A stretch of 64,000 bases of DNA from Candidatus Contendibacter sp. (GTDB taxonomy: Bacteria; Pseudomonadota; Gammaproteobacteria; Competibacterales; Competibacteraceae). The stretch lies in NCBI GenBank assembly GCA_029624765.1, contig JARSSO010000016.1, positions 62,001 to 126,000 on the forward strand, in the 5' to 3' direction. Both the position numbers and the translations under genes were made by a program. Numbering within the stretch: position 1 is the stretch's first letter; every line of letters starts with the position of its first letter. The notes under the pieces are model-generated. The model ran no database searches and was not told the origin of the DNA. It saw only the letters and a program-made list of their open reading frames with translations. Of this stretch, positions 26,363 through 38,455 are shown in pieces.

Positions 26363-28096
26363 ATGGCCACCAATCCTAGCACCGGCAATGTCATTACCCA
26401 GCCTGGCAGCCAATTGATCGGTCTTGCCCGCCAGCTCGTGCAAAATCATCTGCTCGACGAAGCCGCCGCGATCAAGGCGGCCGAACAGGCGCGCAAGGAC
26501 AATGTTTCGCTCGTCGTTTACCTGGTCGAGAACAAGCTGGCTCGCGACAAGGACATCGCCCGCGTCGCCGCCCGCAGCTTCAACCTGCCGCTGTTCGATC
26601 TCGACGCCCTGGACATCGACGCGGCGATCGTGCGTCTGGTCGATGAAAAGCTGCTGCGTCAGCACCATGTCCTGCCCTTGCACAAACGGGGGCGCCGGCT
26701 GTTCGTGGGCGTCGTCGATCCCACCAACCTGCGGGCCCTGGAGGACATCAAGTTCCAGACCCGGTTGGATATCGAGCCGGTCATCGTCAGCGAGAACCAG
26801 GTCAGCAAGGCGCTGGACAAGGCGCTTGAGACGTCGACGCCTACCATGGGCGACGGCGAAGTCGGCGATCTCGACTTCAGCAGCGAAGCCGAAGCCGGCC
26901 CCAAGATCGAAACCCTGACCCAGTCCGACGCCGAGGACGCGCCAATCGTGCGCTTCGTCAACCAGGTCATCATCCAGGCCATCAACCGCGGCGCTTCCGA
27001 CATCCACTTCGAGCCCTACGAAAAGACTTATCGGGTTCGCTTCCGGCAGGACGGCATGCTGGACGAAATCCACAAGCCGCCGGTCGCCATGGCGCCGCGT
27101 CTGGCCGCCCGCCTCAAGATCATGGCCCAGCTCGACATCGCCGAGCGGCGGGTGCCCCAGGATGGACGCATCAAGCTTTATCTGACCAAGCAGCGCGCCA
27201 TCGATTTTCGCGTCAACACCCTGCCGACGATGTGGGGCGAGAAAGTGGTGATGCGCCTGCTCGACCCCGCCAGCGCTCAGATGGGCATCGAGGCTCTGGG
27301 CTACGAAGACCACCAGAAGGAGCAGTTCATCAAGGCCATCCACAAGCCGCAGGGCATGGTGCTGGTCACTGGCCCCACCGGCAGCGGCAAGACGGTCTCG
27401 CTGTACACGGCGCTCAACATCCTGAACACCGCCGCCGTCAATATCTCCACCGCCGAGGATCCGGTGGAAATCAACCTGACCGGCATCAACCAGGTCAACG
27501 TCAACCCCAAGGTCGGCATGACCTTCGCCAGCGCCCTGCGCGCCTTCCTGCGCCAGGACCCGGACATCATCATGGTCGGCGAAATCCGCGATCTGGAAAC
27601 CGCCGAGATCGCCATCAAGGCGGCTCAGACCGGCCACATGGTGCTGTCCACCCTGCACACCAACAGCGCGCCGCAGACCCTGACCCGACTGATGAACATG
27701 GGCGTGGCGCCCTACAACATCGCGTCCAGCGTCACCCTGATCATCGCCCAGCGCCTGGCGCGGCGGTTGTGCGCGCACTGCAAGGAAGAGATCAAAATCC
27801 CACCGGCGGAACTGATCAACCTGGGCTTTCGCCAGGATGAATTGTCCGATCTGACGATCTACAAGGCGGTCGGTTGCGATCAGTGCAACCACGGTTACAA
27901 GGGTCGGGTCGGCGTCTACGAGGTGCTGCCGGTTTCCGAGGAGATCGGCCGGATCATCATGGCCAGCGGCAATGCGATCCAGATTGCCGACCAGGCGCGC
28001 AAGGAAGGCGTCAACGACCTGCGCCGATCGGGCCTGAACAAGGTTCGCATGGGGCTGACCAGTCTCGAAGAAATCAACCGAGTAACAACGGAATAA
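26363..28096 (+). CDS. pilB: type IV pilus extension ATPase PilB
   Basis: A 577-residue GspE/PilB secretion ATPase that powers pilin polymerisation. The N-terminal MshEN domain (about 15-150) is followed by the N2 domain and the ATPase core. Motifs: ASDIHFEPYEK, Walker A GPTGSGKTVSLYTALN, Asp box around STAEDPVEI, Walker B PDIIMVGEIRDLETAEIA and His box TGHMVLSTLHTNS. A C-terminal tetracysteine metal site is present (RRLCAHCKEE and GCDQCNHGYKGR). It heads pilB-pilC-pilD-coaE-zapD, the standard gammaproteobacterial order. No pilin gene (pilA) is nearby. Confidence 0.97.
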   Translation: MATNPSTGNVITQPGSQLIGLARQLVQNHLLDEAAAIKAAEQARKDNVSLVVYLVENKLARDKDIARVAARSFNLPLFDLDALDIDAAIVRLVDEKLLRQHHVLPLHKRGRRLFVGVVDPTNLRALEDIKFQTRLDIEPVIVSENQVSKALDKALETSTPTMGDGEVGDLDFSSEAEAGPKIETLTQSDAEDAPIVRFVNQVIIQAINRGASDIHFEPYEKTYRVRFRQDGMLDEIHKPPVAMAPRLAARLKIMAQLDIAERRVPQDGRIKLYLTKQRAIDFRVNTLPTMWGEKVVMRLLDPASAQMGIEALGYEDHQKEQFIKAIHKPQGMVLVTGPTGSGKTVSLYTALNILNTAAVNISTAEDPVEINLTGINQVNVNPKVGMTFASALRAFLRQDPDIIMVGEIRDLETAEIAIKAAQTGHMVLSTLHTNSAPQTLTRLMNMGVAPYNIASSVTLIIAQRLARRLCAHCKEEIKIPPAELINLGFRQDELSDLTIYKAVGCDQCNHGYKGRVGVYEVLPVSEEIGRIIMASGNAIQIADQARKEGVNDLRRSGLNKVRMGLTSLEEINRVTTE

Positions 28097-28101
28097 CGGT
28101 C

Positions 28102-29343
28102 GTGGCTAAACAACCAACGCTGGCGAAGGCCAAAAAGAAGGAAGACGAACCCACGTTCAAGTGGGAAGGCACCGACAAGCGGGGCACGCGGGTCAAGGGC
28201 GAGCTGCGCGGGGCCAATCAGAACATGATCAAGGCCGAACTGCGGCGGCAGGGCATCATCCCGCTGCAGGTTCGCAAGAAAGCCAAGCCCCTGTTCAACT
28301 TCGGCGATGCAGTCAAGCCGAAGGACATCATGCTGTTCTCGCGCCAACTCTGCACCATGCTCGGCGCGGGCATCGCCGTGGTGCAGGCCCTGGACATGGT
28401 CGGTCACAGCAACCGCAAACCCAAGGTGAAGGAACTGATCCTGAGCATCAAGGCTGACGTGGAAAGCGGCACCGCGCTCTCGAAGGCCCTGGGCAAGCAT
28501 CATGTGTACTTCAACGATCTGTACTGCAGCCTGGTGCATGCCGGCGAAGAAGCGGGTGTCCTGGAGGTGCTGCTCGACAAGGTCGCGACCTATCTGGAAA
28601 AGACCGAGGCGCTGAAGGCCAAGGTCAAGAAGGCGCTCACCTATCCCGCCATCGTGCTGATCTTCGCCTTCGTGGTCACCGCTGTCCTGTTGATTTTCGT
28701 CATCCCGACCTTCGATGATCTGTTCAAAAGCTTTGGCGCCGAGTTGCCGGCCCTGACCCGGACGGTGATCGACATTTCCAAGGTGTTTCAGGAGTACTGG
28801 TACCTCATCATTTTCGGGCCGGTGGTGGCCATCGTCGGCTTTTTGGAGGCCCGCAAGCGATCGCGCACCTTCTATCAGTGGCTGGACCGCATGGTCCTGC
28901 AAATACCGCTGATCGGCGATCTGGTCGCCACCTCGGCCAACGCCCGTTTCGCCCGCACCCTGTCCACGCTGTTCAACGGCGGCGTGCCGCTGGTGGACGC
29001 CATGCTCAGCGTGGCCGGAGCCACGGGTAACTACGTTTACGAGAAAGCCGTGCTGGACATGCGCGAAGCGGTGTCCATCGGTCAGCAGCTCAATTTCGCC
29101 ATGCGCCAGAGCAATCTGTTCCCCGACATGGTGGTGCAGATGGTGGCGATCGGCGAGGAGGCCGGCTCGCTCGGCGACATGCTGGCCAAGGTGGCGGATT
29201 TTTACGAGGCGGAAGTCGATCAAAAGGTGGATACGCTGACCACCATGATCGAACCGCTGTTGATGGCATTCCTGGCCGGGGTGGTCGGTACGCTGGTCGT
29301 CTCGATGTACCTGCCGATCTTCAAGCTGGCCGCGGCGGTCTGA
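28102..29343 (+). CDS. pilC: type IV pilus inner-membrane platform protein PilC
   Basis: A 413-residue GspF/PilC platform protein. Two homologous cytoplasmic domains are each followed by a membrane pair: the first begins MLFSRQLCTMLGAGIAVVQAL, the second RFARTLSTLFNGGVPLVDAM. A final helix (LLMAFLAGVVGTLVVSMYLP) ends the protein. It couples PilB to pilus assembly. The GTG at 28102, five bases after the pilB stop, was chosen because the family N-terminus (FKWEGTDKRGTRVKGEL) follows it; the open frame upstream is inside pilB in another phase. Confidence 0.95.
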   Translation: MAKQPTLAKAKKKEDEPTFKWEGTDKRGTRVKGELRGANQNMIKAELRRQGIIPLQVRKKAKPLFNFGDAVKPKDIMLFSRQLCTMLGAGIAVVQALDMVGHSNRKPKVKELILSIKADVESGTALSKALGKHHVYFNDLYCSLVHAGEEAGVLEVLLDKVATYLEKTEALKAKVKKALTYPAIVLIFAFVVTAVLLIFVIPTFDDLFKSFGAELPALTRTVIDISKVFQEYWYLIIFGPVVAIVGFLEARKRSRTFYQWLDRMVLQIPLIGDLVATSANARFARTLSTLFNGGVPLVDAMLSVAGATGNYVYEKAVLDMREAVSIGQQLNFAMRQSNLFPDMVVQMVAIGEEAGSLGDMLAKVADFYEAEVDQKVDTLTTMIEPLLMAFLAGVVGTLVVSMYLPIFKLAAAV

Positions 29344-29356
29344 CGGCGGCCGCGCG

Positions 29357-30229
29357 ATGACCCCGCTGGAACTGCTGGCCAGCGCGCCGGCGTTGTTCGT
29401 CGCCCTGGCCGTGGTGCTGGGCCTGATCGTCGGCAGCTTTCTCAACGTCGTCATCCATCGCCTGCCGCTGATGATGGAGCGGGAATGGCGGGCGCAATGC
29501 GCCGAACTGCTGAATCAGGCGGACCCGAATGCCGGACAACCCACTCTGAATCTGTGGAAGCCGCGTTCGCGCTGTCCCCACTGCGGTCATTTGATTGGGG
29601 CGGTCGAGAACATTCCGTTGGTGAGCTATGCCTGGCAACGCGGCCGTTGCGCTCACTGCGGCGCGGCGATCGGCCTCCAGTATCCGCTGGTGGAAGCGCT
29701 GAGCGGCGTCCTGGCGGGGGTGGTCGCCTGGAGATACGGCTTCGGCTGGCCGGCGGCGGCGGCGCTGGTGTATACCTGGTTCCTGCTGGCGGCCAGCGCC
29801 ATCGATTTTCGCCATCAACTGTTGCCGGACGATCTGGTGCTGCCGTTGCTCTGGCTTGGGCTGTTCGCGGCGCTGTTCGGGCTGTTCGCCGACTTGCCCA
29901 GCGCGGTCATCGGCGCCATGGCCGGCTATCTGGCGCTCTGGTCGGTGTATCAGCTCTTCCGCCTGCTGACCGGCAAGGAAGGAATGGGCCATGGCGATTT
30001 CAAGCTGCTGGCGGCGCTCGGCGCCTGGACCGGCTGGCAATATCTGGTCGCTATCGTGCTGCTGTCCTCGCTGGTGGGAGCGGTTTTCGGCGTGGCGCTG
30101 ATTCTGTTTCGCGGCCGGGACCGGCAAGTTCCGATGCCGTTCGGCCCCTTTCTCGCCGCCGCCGGCTGGATCGCGCTGCTGTGGGGTGGGGCGGTCAACC
30201 GCGCCTACCTGAACTGGCTGGGGCTGTGA
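29357..30229 (+). CDS. pilD: prepilin peptidase / N-methyltransferase PilD
   Basis: A 290-residue A24 aspartic prepilin peptidase with about eight membrane helices. The N-terminal cytosolic domain has the paired CxxC metal site (CPHCGHLIG and CAHCGAAIG). Catalytic aspartates lie in SAIDFRHQLLPDD and in GKEGMGHGDFKLLAALG. It cleaves and methylates type IV prepilins and type II pseudopilins at the inner membrane. It starts 14 bases after pilC, and its stop overlaps the GTG of coaE. Confidence 0.97.
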   Translation: MTPLELLASAPALFVALAVVLGLIVGSFLNVVIHRLPLMMEREWRAQCAELLNQADPNAGQPTLNLWKPRSRCPHCGHLIGAVENIPLVSYAWQRGRCAHCGAAIGLQYPLVEALSGVLAGVVAWRYGFGWPAAAALVYTWFLLAASAIDFRHQLLPDDLVLPLLWLGLFAALFGLFADLPSAVIGAMAGYLALWSVYQLFRLLTGKEGMGHGDFKLLAALGAWTGWQYLVAIVLLSSLVGAVFGVALILFRGRDRQVPMPFGPFLAAAGWIALLWGGAVNRAYLNWLGL

Positions 30230-30837
30230 CCTTGCTGGTCGTCGGGCTGACGGGCGGCATCGGCAGCGGCAAGACGGCGGTCAGCGACCGCTTCGCGCAG
30301 TGGGGCGCGCCGGTCGTCGATACCGACCTGCTCGCCCGCGAGCTGGTCGAACCGGGCCAGCGGGCGCTGGCGGATATTGCGGCCGCATTCGGGCCGAACT
30401 GTCTCGACCGCGATGGACGCTTGCACCGCGCCCGTCTGCGCGAGCGGGTGTTCGCCGACCCGGCGGGCCGTCGCCGGCTCGAAGCGATTCTGCATCCCCG
30501 CATCCGCGCCCTGGCGCGGGAACGCATTGCCCGGCTCATCGCCCCTTATTGTCTGCTGGTCATTCCGCTGCTGGCGGAAACCGGGATGACCGATCTGGTG
30601 GACCGGGTGCTGGTGGTGGACGCGCCAGAAGCCGAACGGCTGCGCCGGGTCATGGCGCGCGACGGAATCGATGAAACCCAGGCCCGGCGCATTCTGGCCG
30701 CTCAGGCCGACCGCGACCGGCGACTCGCCCTGGCGGACGAGATCGTGGAAAACGCCGGCGATCTGGCGGCGCTGGATCGGCGGGTCGCCGCGTTGCATCG
30801 GCATTACCTGGCCCTGGCCGCGACCTTGGCCCGCTAG
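30226..30837 (+). CDS. coaE: dephospho-CoA kinase CoaE
   Basis: A 203-residue P-loop kinase performing the last step of coenzyme A synthesis. Walker A is GLTGGIGSGKTAV near the N-terminus, followed by VDTDLLARELV. The lid and substrate regions include RERVFADPAGRRRLEAILHP and DGIDETQARRILAAQ. The start is a GTG overlapping the pilD stop (GTGA); a TTG at 30232 is a weaker alternative. The pilD-coaE-zapD linkage is common in gammaproteobacteria. Confidence 0.95.
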   Translation: MTLLVVGLTGGIGSGKTAVSDRFAQWGAPVVDTDLLARELVEPGQRALADIAAAFGPNCLDRDGRLHRARLRERVFADPAGRRRLEAILHPRIRALARERIARLIAPYCLLVIPLLAETGMTDLVDRVLVVDAPEAERLRRVMARDGIDETQARRILAAQADRDRRLALADEIVENAGDLAALDRRVAALHRHYLALAATLAR

Positions 30838-30888
30838 CGAGCCTTGCTCGCGCCCATTCCGAGGATGACTGTGTCCGCGAGGACTATC

Positions 30889-31659
30889 GTGCCCCAGACC
30901 GTCTGCTACGAACAGCCCCTCAACGAACGCGCCCGTTCCTTGCTGCGCCTTGAATTTTTGTTCGACCAGGTCCAGCACAATCTGGCGGGCTGTTCGACCT
31001 GGGACAGCCGCGCGGCGTTACAAGGCCTGTTCGACATCCTGGCCCTGACCGGGCGCAACGAGTTCAAGGGCGACCTGCTGAAAGAACTGGAACGGCATGC
31101 CGCCACGCTCGGTCGATTGCGGCTGAATCCCGACGTGCATGCCGCCACCCTGGACCAGGTGCTGGCGGAAATCGGCGGGGTGATCGACCGAATTCATCGG
31201 CTGGACAACGCGGCGCTGGAGGCGGTGCGACAAACCGATTTTCTAAACGCCATTCACAAACGCTGTCATACCCCGGGTGGTGCCTGCCGGTTCGATTTGC
31301 CGGGGCTTTATCACTGGTTGCAGCGGGATTCCGAGATCCGCGCCCAATACCTGCGGGAATGGCTGGCGCCCTTCGCCCCCTTGTGGGACGCCGTGGCGCT
31401 AATTCTCCGGCTGATTCGCGATAGCGCCGTCCCCCAGCCGGAAATCGCTTACCGGGGATTCTTTCAGCGCGGCCTCGATAGCAGTACGCCCCATCAGATC
31501 ATCCAGGTTTTGTTGCCGGCCGGCGGAACCCTGTTCCCGGAAATCAGCGGCGGACGGCATCGCTTCACGATCCACTTTCTGGAGCAGCCGGACCCCAACC
31601 GCCGGGCGGTTCAAAGCACGGCCGACGTTCCCTTCGAACTGGCTTGCTGCGCGATTTGA
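30889..31659 (+). CDS. zapD: ZapD, FtsZ-bundling cell division protein
   Basis: A 256-residue ZapD (YacF) that binds the FtsZ C-terminal peptide and bundles Z-ring filaments. The N-terminus (CYEQPLNERARSLLRLEFLF) and the block SIPGG-like TPGGACRFDLPGLYHWL match the family, as does the C-terminal FELACC. The GTG at 30889 is preferred because AGGA lies six bases upstream and the protein then begins like its homologues; an ATG at 30865 and a further upstream start are also open. The 3' end overlaps the convergent mutT gene by 49 bases. Confidence 0.93.
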   Translation: MPQTVCYEQPLNERARSLLRLEFLFDQVQHNLAGCSTWDSRAALQGLFDILALTGRNEFKGDLLKELERHAATLGRLRLNPDVHAATLDQVLAEIGGVIDRIHRLDNAALEAVRQTDFLNAIHKRCHTPGGACRFDLPGLYHWLQRDSEIRAQYLREWLAPFAPLWDAVALILRLIRDSAVPQPEIAYRGFFQRGLDSSTPHQIIQVLLPAGGTLFPEISGGRHRFTIHFLEQPDPNRRAVQSTADVPFELACCAI

Positions 31660-32063
31660 CCGGAATCCTGGCATAACCGGGCAACGATCGGTGCGTCGGC
31701 GGCGGGAAAGGCGAAATCGGCCAGCCGCGCGGGCGACGCCCACCGCAGCGGCTGGCCCTCCCGACCGCGCGGTTCACCGTCCCAGGCGATGACTCGCCAG
31801 ACCTCCAGCAGCACGGTCTTGTCCGGATAGGCATGGCGGATTTGCAACCATGGTTCGGCGGCCTGGACGGTGATCCCCAGTTCTTCGTGCAATTCACGCT
31901 GGAGCGCCACTTTCACCGATTCGGTTGCTTCCACCTTGCCGCCGGGAAACTCCCACAACCCTCCCTGATGCGCGTGGTCGGGCCGGCGGGCAATCAGGAT
32001 GGCGCCAGACGCATCCGCCATGATGCCCACCGCCACATGGACCGTCCCCGCTTCAGTTTTCAT
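31611..32063 (-). CDS. mutT: MutT, 8-oxo-dGTP diphosphatase (Nudix)
   Basis: A 150-residue Nudix hydrolase. The Nudix box is complete: GGKVEATES followed by [12 protein letters not shown]. The start [20 protein letters not shown] and the region GLWEFPGGK fit MutT, which removes 8-oxo-dGTP from the nucleotide pool and prevents A-T to C-G mutations. Its ATG overlaps the argJ stop by four bases (ATGA). The secA-argJ-mutT order is common in related bacteria. The last 16 codons run antisense through zapD. Confidence 0.92.
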   Translation of the reverse strand: MKTEAGTVHVAVGIMADASGAILIARRPDHAHQGGLWEFPGGKVEATESVKVALQRELHEELGITVQAAEPWLQIRHAYPDKTVLLEVWRVIAWDGEPRGREGQPLRWASPARLADFAFPAADAPIVARLCQDSGQIAQQASSKGTSAVL

Positions 32064-33250
32064 GTTCGATACTCGGCGTTGATGCGCACGTAGTCGAAGG
32101 ACAGGTCAGTGGTCCAGACATGCGCCGCCGCCTCGCCCCGGTTCAGTTCGACCCGAATCGTGATTTCGGGTCGCGCCATGACCTGTTGGCCCCGTTCTTC
32201 CGTGTAACCGGGGGTACGGCCGCCATCGTGGACGATGCAAACCTCGTCCAGGTGGATCGTTATCTGGTCGATGTCCAGATCCGCCAGCCCGGCCCGGCCC
32301 ACCGCCGCCAGAATCCGGCCCCAGTTGGGATCGGAGGCGAAGAAGGCGGTTTTGACCAGCGGCGAATGCGCGATGGCATAGGCGACTTGCCGGCACTCGG
32401 CCACGTCGCGGCCTCCTTCGATCCGCACGGTGATGAACTTGGTCGCGCCCTCGCCATCGCGGATGATCCCCTGGGCCAAGTCACCGCAAACCGCGCGCAC
32501 CGCGTCAGCCAAACGCAGGTAATCTTCACCTTCGGTCGGTACGCGCGCCCCGGACTGGCCGGTTGCCAGCAACAGGCAGGAATCGTTGGTGGACGTATCA
32601 CCGTCCACGGTGATGGCGTTGAAGGATTCGGCGACCGCTTCCGTCAGCGCGGACCGCAACACGGCCTCGTCCACGGCGGCGTCGGTGGCGACGAAGGCCA
32701 ACAGGGTCGCCATGTCCGGGCAAATCATGCCGGCGCCCTTGGCGATGCCGGTCACCGTCACGTCCCGCCCGTCGAGACTCAGCCGCCGCGACGCCCACTT
32801 GGGCCGGGTGTCGGTGGTCATGATGCCGTGGGCAGCCTCGATCCAGCCATCCGAACGCAGCGCCGCCAGCGCCGCCGGCAAGCCCGTCACCACGCGATAC
32901 AGCGGCAACGGTTCGCCGATGACCCCGGTGGAAAACGGCAAAACTTCCTCGGGCCGGCAGCCCGCCCGTTCCGCCAGCGCCCGACAGCTTGCCTCGGCGT
33001 CCACCAGACCCTGCCGGCCAGTCCCGGCATTGGCGTTGCCAGTATTGATCACCAGGTAACGAGGACTGGCGGCGGCCAAGTGCGTCCGCGCCACGATGAC
33101 CGGCGCGGCGCAAAACGCGTTGCGGGTGAATACCGCGGCGGCCCGGGTTCCCGCCGCCGCCTCGATCACCACCAAATCGCGGCGGTCGGGATACTTGATG
33201 CCAGCGCAGGTTGTTCCCAAACGAATGCCGGCGACAGCAAGCGGTTCCAT
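32060..33250 (-). CDS. argJ: ArgJ, glutamate N-acetyltransferase / ornithine acetyltransferase
   Basis: A 396-residue Ntn-type enzyme that recycles the acetyl group from N-acetylornithine to glutamate, and may also use acetyl-CoA. The self-cleavage site is in [11 protein letters not shown], between Ala and Thr, with the oxyanion segment [14 protein letters not shown] upstream. The late blocks [15 protein letters not shown] and [12 protein letters not shown] are typical. The length is normal. It is 13 bases downstream of secA. Confidence 0.95.
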   Translation of the reverse strand: MEPLAVAGIRLGTTCAGIKYPDRRDLVVIEAAAGTRAAAVFTRNAFCAAPVIVARTHLAAASPRYLVINTGNANAGTGRQGLVDAEASCRALAERAGCRPEEVLPFSTGVIGEPLPLYRVVTGLPAALAALRSDGWIEAAHGIMTTDTRPKWASRRLSLDGRDVTVTGIAKGAGMICPDMATLLAFVATDAAVDEAVLRSALTEAVAESFNAITVDGDTSTNDSCLLLATGQSGARVPTEGEDYLRLADAVRAVCGDLAQGIIRDGEGATKFITVRIEGGRDVAECRQVAYAIAHSPLVKTAFFASDPNWGRILAAVGRAGLADLDIDQITIHLDEVCIVHDGGRTPGYTEERGQQVMARPEITIRVELNRGEAAAHVWTTDLSFDYVRINAEYRT

Positions 33251-33263
33251 GCGCGCCTCCGGC

Positions 33264-35981
<2,718 letters not shown>

Positions 35982-35997
35982 CGGTCTTCTCACGAAA

Positions 35998-36405
35998 CTA
36001 CGGGTTGATCTGCCAATCTTCGACCATCAAACCGGGTATGCGGGTAAATTCGCGGGTGTTGTGCGTGACGACAACCAGGCCACGAACGCGGGCGATGGCG
36101 GCGATTTGCAGGTCATAGGGTCCAATGGGTTTGCCTTGGCGGGCAAGATCAGCGCGGATGTCGCCGAAATGCTCAGCGGCATCATCGTCAAAAGGCAAGC
36201 TAGGCAAGTCATTGAAAAACAGATGTAAGCGGGCCTGGTTTTCCGCAATGCGCTGGCTTTTACAGGCGCCAAACCATAATTCCGCCTTGACTGGCGCACA
36301 GAGCAATAGCGAATCCATACCTACTTCAAGGATACGGTTCAATACTCCAGCGTTTTTTTTCATCATGGCGATACAAGCATTAGCATCCAGTAGATAGCGG
36401 TTCAT
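35998..36405 (-). CDS. VapC-like PIN-domain ribonuclease toxin
   Basis: A 135-residue PIN domain protein. The first acidic residue is in [14 protein letters not shown]. Others are in [27 protein letters not shown] and [14 protein letters not shown]. This quartet is the metal-dependent RNase site of VapC toxins. It overlaps the upstream DUF2281-type antitoxin gene by four bases, the usual toxin-antitoxin layout. It belongs to the island between lpxC and secA, and its RNA target is unknown. Confidence 0.92.
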   Translation of the reverse strand: MNRYLLDANACIAMMKKNAGVLNRILEVGMDSLLLCAPVKAELWFGACKSQRIAENQARLHLFFNDLPSLPFDDDAAEHFGDIRADLARQGKPIGPYDLQIAAIARVRGLVVVTHNTREFTRIPGLMVEDWQINP

Positions 36406-36644
36406 TCCAACGAATCTCTTGGAGCGTCTATACCCAAATCCGAATCATCAATGTCATCTGGAAAATCATCACTCAACGCCCCAGCATGACGAGCGAGAAA
36501 CGCCTCGGTGTCGCTTGATGATTTAGGCGTAATCCGAACCGTACCGTAGCGTTGTGCGAGGAATTCGATGAAATCCAGCGCCTCGCGCGCCGCTTGTTCC
36601 GGTAGATGGAGACTATGGAGGTAAATGGTTTCGGCTAAGGTCAT
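36402..36644 (-). CDS. DUF2281-type antitoxin partner of the PIN toxin
   Basis: An 80-residue protein beginning MTLAETIYLHSLHLPEQAARE and continuing LDFIEFLAQRYG, which is the DUF2281 pattern often found in front of PIN toxins. The C-terminal half is acidic (FPDDIDDSDLGID) and could wrap the toxin. The ATG at 36644 is favoured because GGAGGA lies ten bases upstream; a TTG two codons earlier is possible. Its end overlaps vapC by four bases. Confidence 0.85.
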   Translation of the reverse strand: MTLAETIYLHSLHLPEQAAREALDFIEFLAQRYGTVRITPKSSSDTEAFLARHAGALSDDFPDDIDDSDLGIDAPRDSLE

Positions 36645-36723
36645 GGTCAATGCTCCTCCAGCAATTTTTGAAAAGGATAGCAGTTTCTCCAGTAATGGAG
36701 CCAGTAACCGCTATCCAAAATGA

Positions 36724-36918
36724 TTATGTTGGTTTGCCATGTTCGCTTAGCGTACCTGCCACACTACGCACCCACCGCTCCCAATCTTGTTGGTCAGATT
36801 TAGCTGGATTCAGCGGTAACACAATAATCTCCGCCTCCTGACAATCGGAAAACTCAGGAGGCAAGTCAAACTGAACATGCAAACCATTCAAAGGCTGGAT
36901 GATACGGTGCGCGTACAT
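36724..36918 (-). CDS. small antitoxin-like protein of unknown function
   Basis: A 64-residue protein, beginning MYAHRIIQPLNGLHVQFDL and then PPEFSDCQEAEIIVLPLNP. The N-terminal half resembles short beta-rich antitoxin or DUF2281-type N-termini that pair with VapC toxins. No cognate toxin follows directly; the next gene (80 bases on) is the other antitoxin. GGAGA eight bases before the ATG at 36918 supports the start. A longer frame reaching 37020 would overlap mcrC and is less likely. The function is not known. Confidence 0.6.
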   Translation of the reverse strand: MYAHRIIQPLNGLHVQFDLPPEFSDCQEAEIIVLPLNPAKSDQQDWERWVRSVAGTLSEHGKPT

Positions 36919-36979
36919 GGGTTTTGTCTCCAATGGTTTTCTATTCATATCGCAGTAGAGAGTTCTAATACACGCTGGA

Positions 36980-38425
36980 TTACACTGTTTCGCGTTTCGG
37001 AACCAGGCATGGCAATACAATGATCCGTTTTATTCCCAGCTCAAAAGTTGCGCCTGTTCCGATAAACTCATTCCACTCCAATCGATCTGGAATCTTCTCC
37101 TTGGACTGTGGCGTTCCTGGCGCTATCAAAATTGCTGTTTTAAAAATATAGCCTGGATTTTTTACCGCAAGAAGATCGCAATAAGCGATAATTTGGTATA
37201 CATCGACGTTACTTGGTTGCACACCGCTGGCAAAAGGCAGGCCACTAAGGTTAATCAAGCTTTCTTCTTCTGGAATCGACGAATCGATAATGGACTTATA
37301 TTTTGCATCCACGACAATACCTTCATCTTCGAGCGAGTAATAATCCGGACGAAATTGGATGGCGCCAACCTGTCTTCCATTAACCACAAAAGGCAAGCTA
37401 TATTGAGTTTGCGATTTAAAATGCTTTCCAGTTTTTGCCAGTTGCACTCCGACATACACCTCAAAAAGACGCCACATATTGAGATAGAAAGGCGCGGTTC
37501 GAGAGGGTTGTTCTGGTATTTGACCGTTGGCGTCCGTGGAGAGTCGCTTCAAAATCATCCTTGCTAATCCGTGAACCCGACGGTAGCGTTGCATCAATCC
37601 CGAATATACAATACCGCGAAAGTCAGCATCAGTTATCGTTACATCGCTAACTTCGGCCAGTGCGGCATCGCATTGGCGCAACCAATCGAGCAGCGGCGGC
37701 AGTGTTGGCCCGATACAAAGATAGCGAGCACAACAGACCAATGCCGCTTTGAGGATACGGTTTGCCGGCGTGTCCAGAGTCATGCGGGTAAATTCGCATA
37801 CCACTCTGTCGGCACGACCGCGAACGGTATTCTGGCGAATATTGGCGCTGATCAGGATGCGTCCTTTAACTCGCCCAACGAGGTTTTCCCTGGTTCGCGT
37901 GAAATCCTGGCGCAAATCCCGCTGGCAGAACTGTGAAAGCGCCCGCAAATAAACGGCTACCTGCAACAGCGTCACATTGGGCAACGTAACGCCTTCGATG
38001 GCGGGTTGCGTGGGTTCGCAGCCGAACAGCGCGTCAGAACTGGTTTCCTGACCATAATCCGGGCTGGTCGCGATCTCGACGAACATCCTGACCGCATCGA
38101 GATCACGGATTTTGGGTTGGACAGCAAGGACCACGCCCGGTTTCTCAGCTTCGGGTTTTCGGAGCCAAACCACCCCGACGAAATGTGATAACCGATAGGT
38201 CGAATCCCAGCGAGATATATCTAAGCCAAGTCTTTTGGCGGAATCGCCATTCTTAACGCTATCCCATAAATCATTCAAATCAACTAAATCATTTTGATTA
38301 TCGCCGGTTTCAGCACAACGAGTAATCGCTTCGTATTCGGTTAATTTGCGCAGCGATGCAATCGCAACCGGATAAGAGAAGCGAGGCTGCCCATCAGCTT
38401 CCAGGATTTGAGCAGGTTGATCCAT
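36980..38425 (-). CDS. mcrC: McrC-family nuclease subunit of an McrBC-type restriction system
   Basis: A 481-residue McrC protein. The C-terminal PD-(D/E)xK nuclease is visible as QFRPDYY (Asp361) and IVVDAKYK (Asp373, Lys375), preceded by the family block YLNMWRLFEVYVGVQLAK. The N-terminal part (LVGRVKGRILISANIRQNT) carries the region that contacts the McrB ring. In known systems McrC is the endonuclease driven by the McrB GTPase motor. It follows mcrB by 30 bases on the same strand. Base composition changes inside the gene: sampled lines are about 57 percent GC in the 5' half and 32-35 percent in the 3' half. Confidence 0.9.
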   Translation of the reverse strand: MDQPAQILEADGQPRFSYPVAIASLRKLTEYEAITRCAETGDNQNDLVDLNDLWDSVKNGDSAKRLGLDISRWDSTYRLSHFVGVVWLRKPEAEKPGVVLAVQPKIRDLDAVRMFVEIATSPDYGQETSSDALFGCEPTQPAIEGVTLPNVTLLQVAVYLRALSQFCQRDLRQDFTRTRENLVGRVKGRILISANIRQNTVRGRADRVVCEFTRMTLDTPANRILKAALVCCARYLCIGPTLPPLLDWLRQCDAALAEVSDVTITDADFRGIVYSGLMQRYRRVHGLARMILKRLSTDANGQIPEQPSRTAPFYLNMWRLFEVYVGVQLAKTGKHFKSQTQYSLPFVVNGRQVGAIQFRPDYYSLEDEGIVVDAKYKSIIDSSIPEEESLINLSGLPFASGVQPSNVDVYQIIAYCDLLAVKNPGYIFKTAILIAPGTPQSKEKIPDRLEWNEFIGTGATFELGIKRIIVLPCLVPKRETV

Positions 38426-38455
38426 AAGCCAAATATTCCAGACAGGCTCGGATTA

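Noticed and set aside
27874..28101. longer N-terminus for PilC
   Set aside because: These codons lie within pilB in a different phase and do not match PilC; the GTG at 28102 gives the standard protein.
35982..36800. SecM-type secretion monitor upstream of secA
   Set aside because: The genes before secA are a PIN toxin and its antitoxin; no signal-peptide-bearing small frame with an arrest motif is present.
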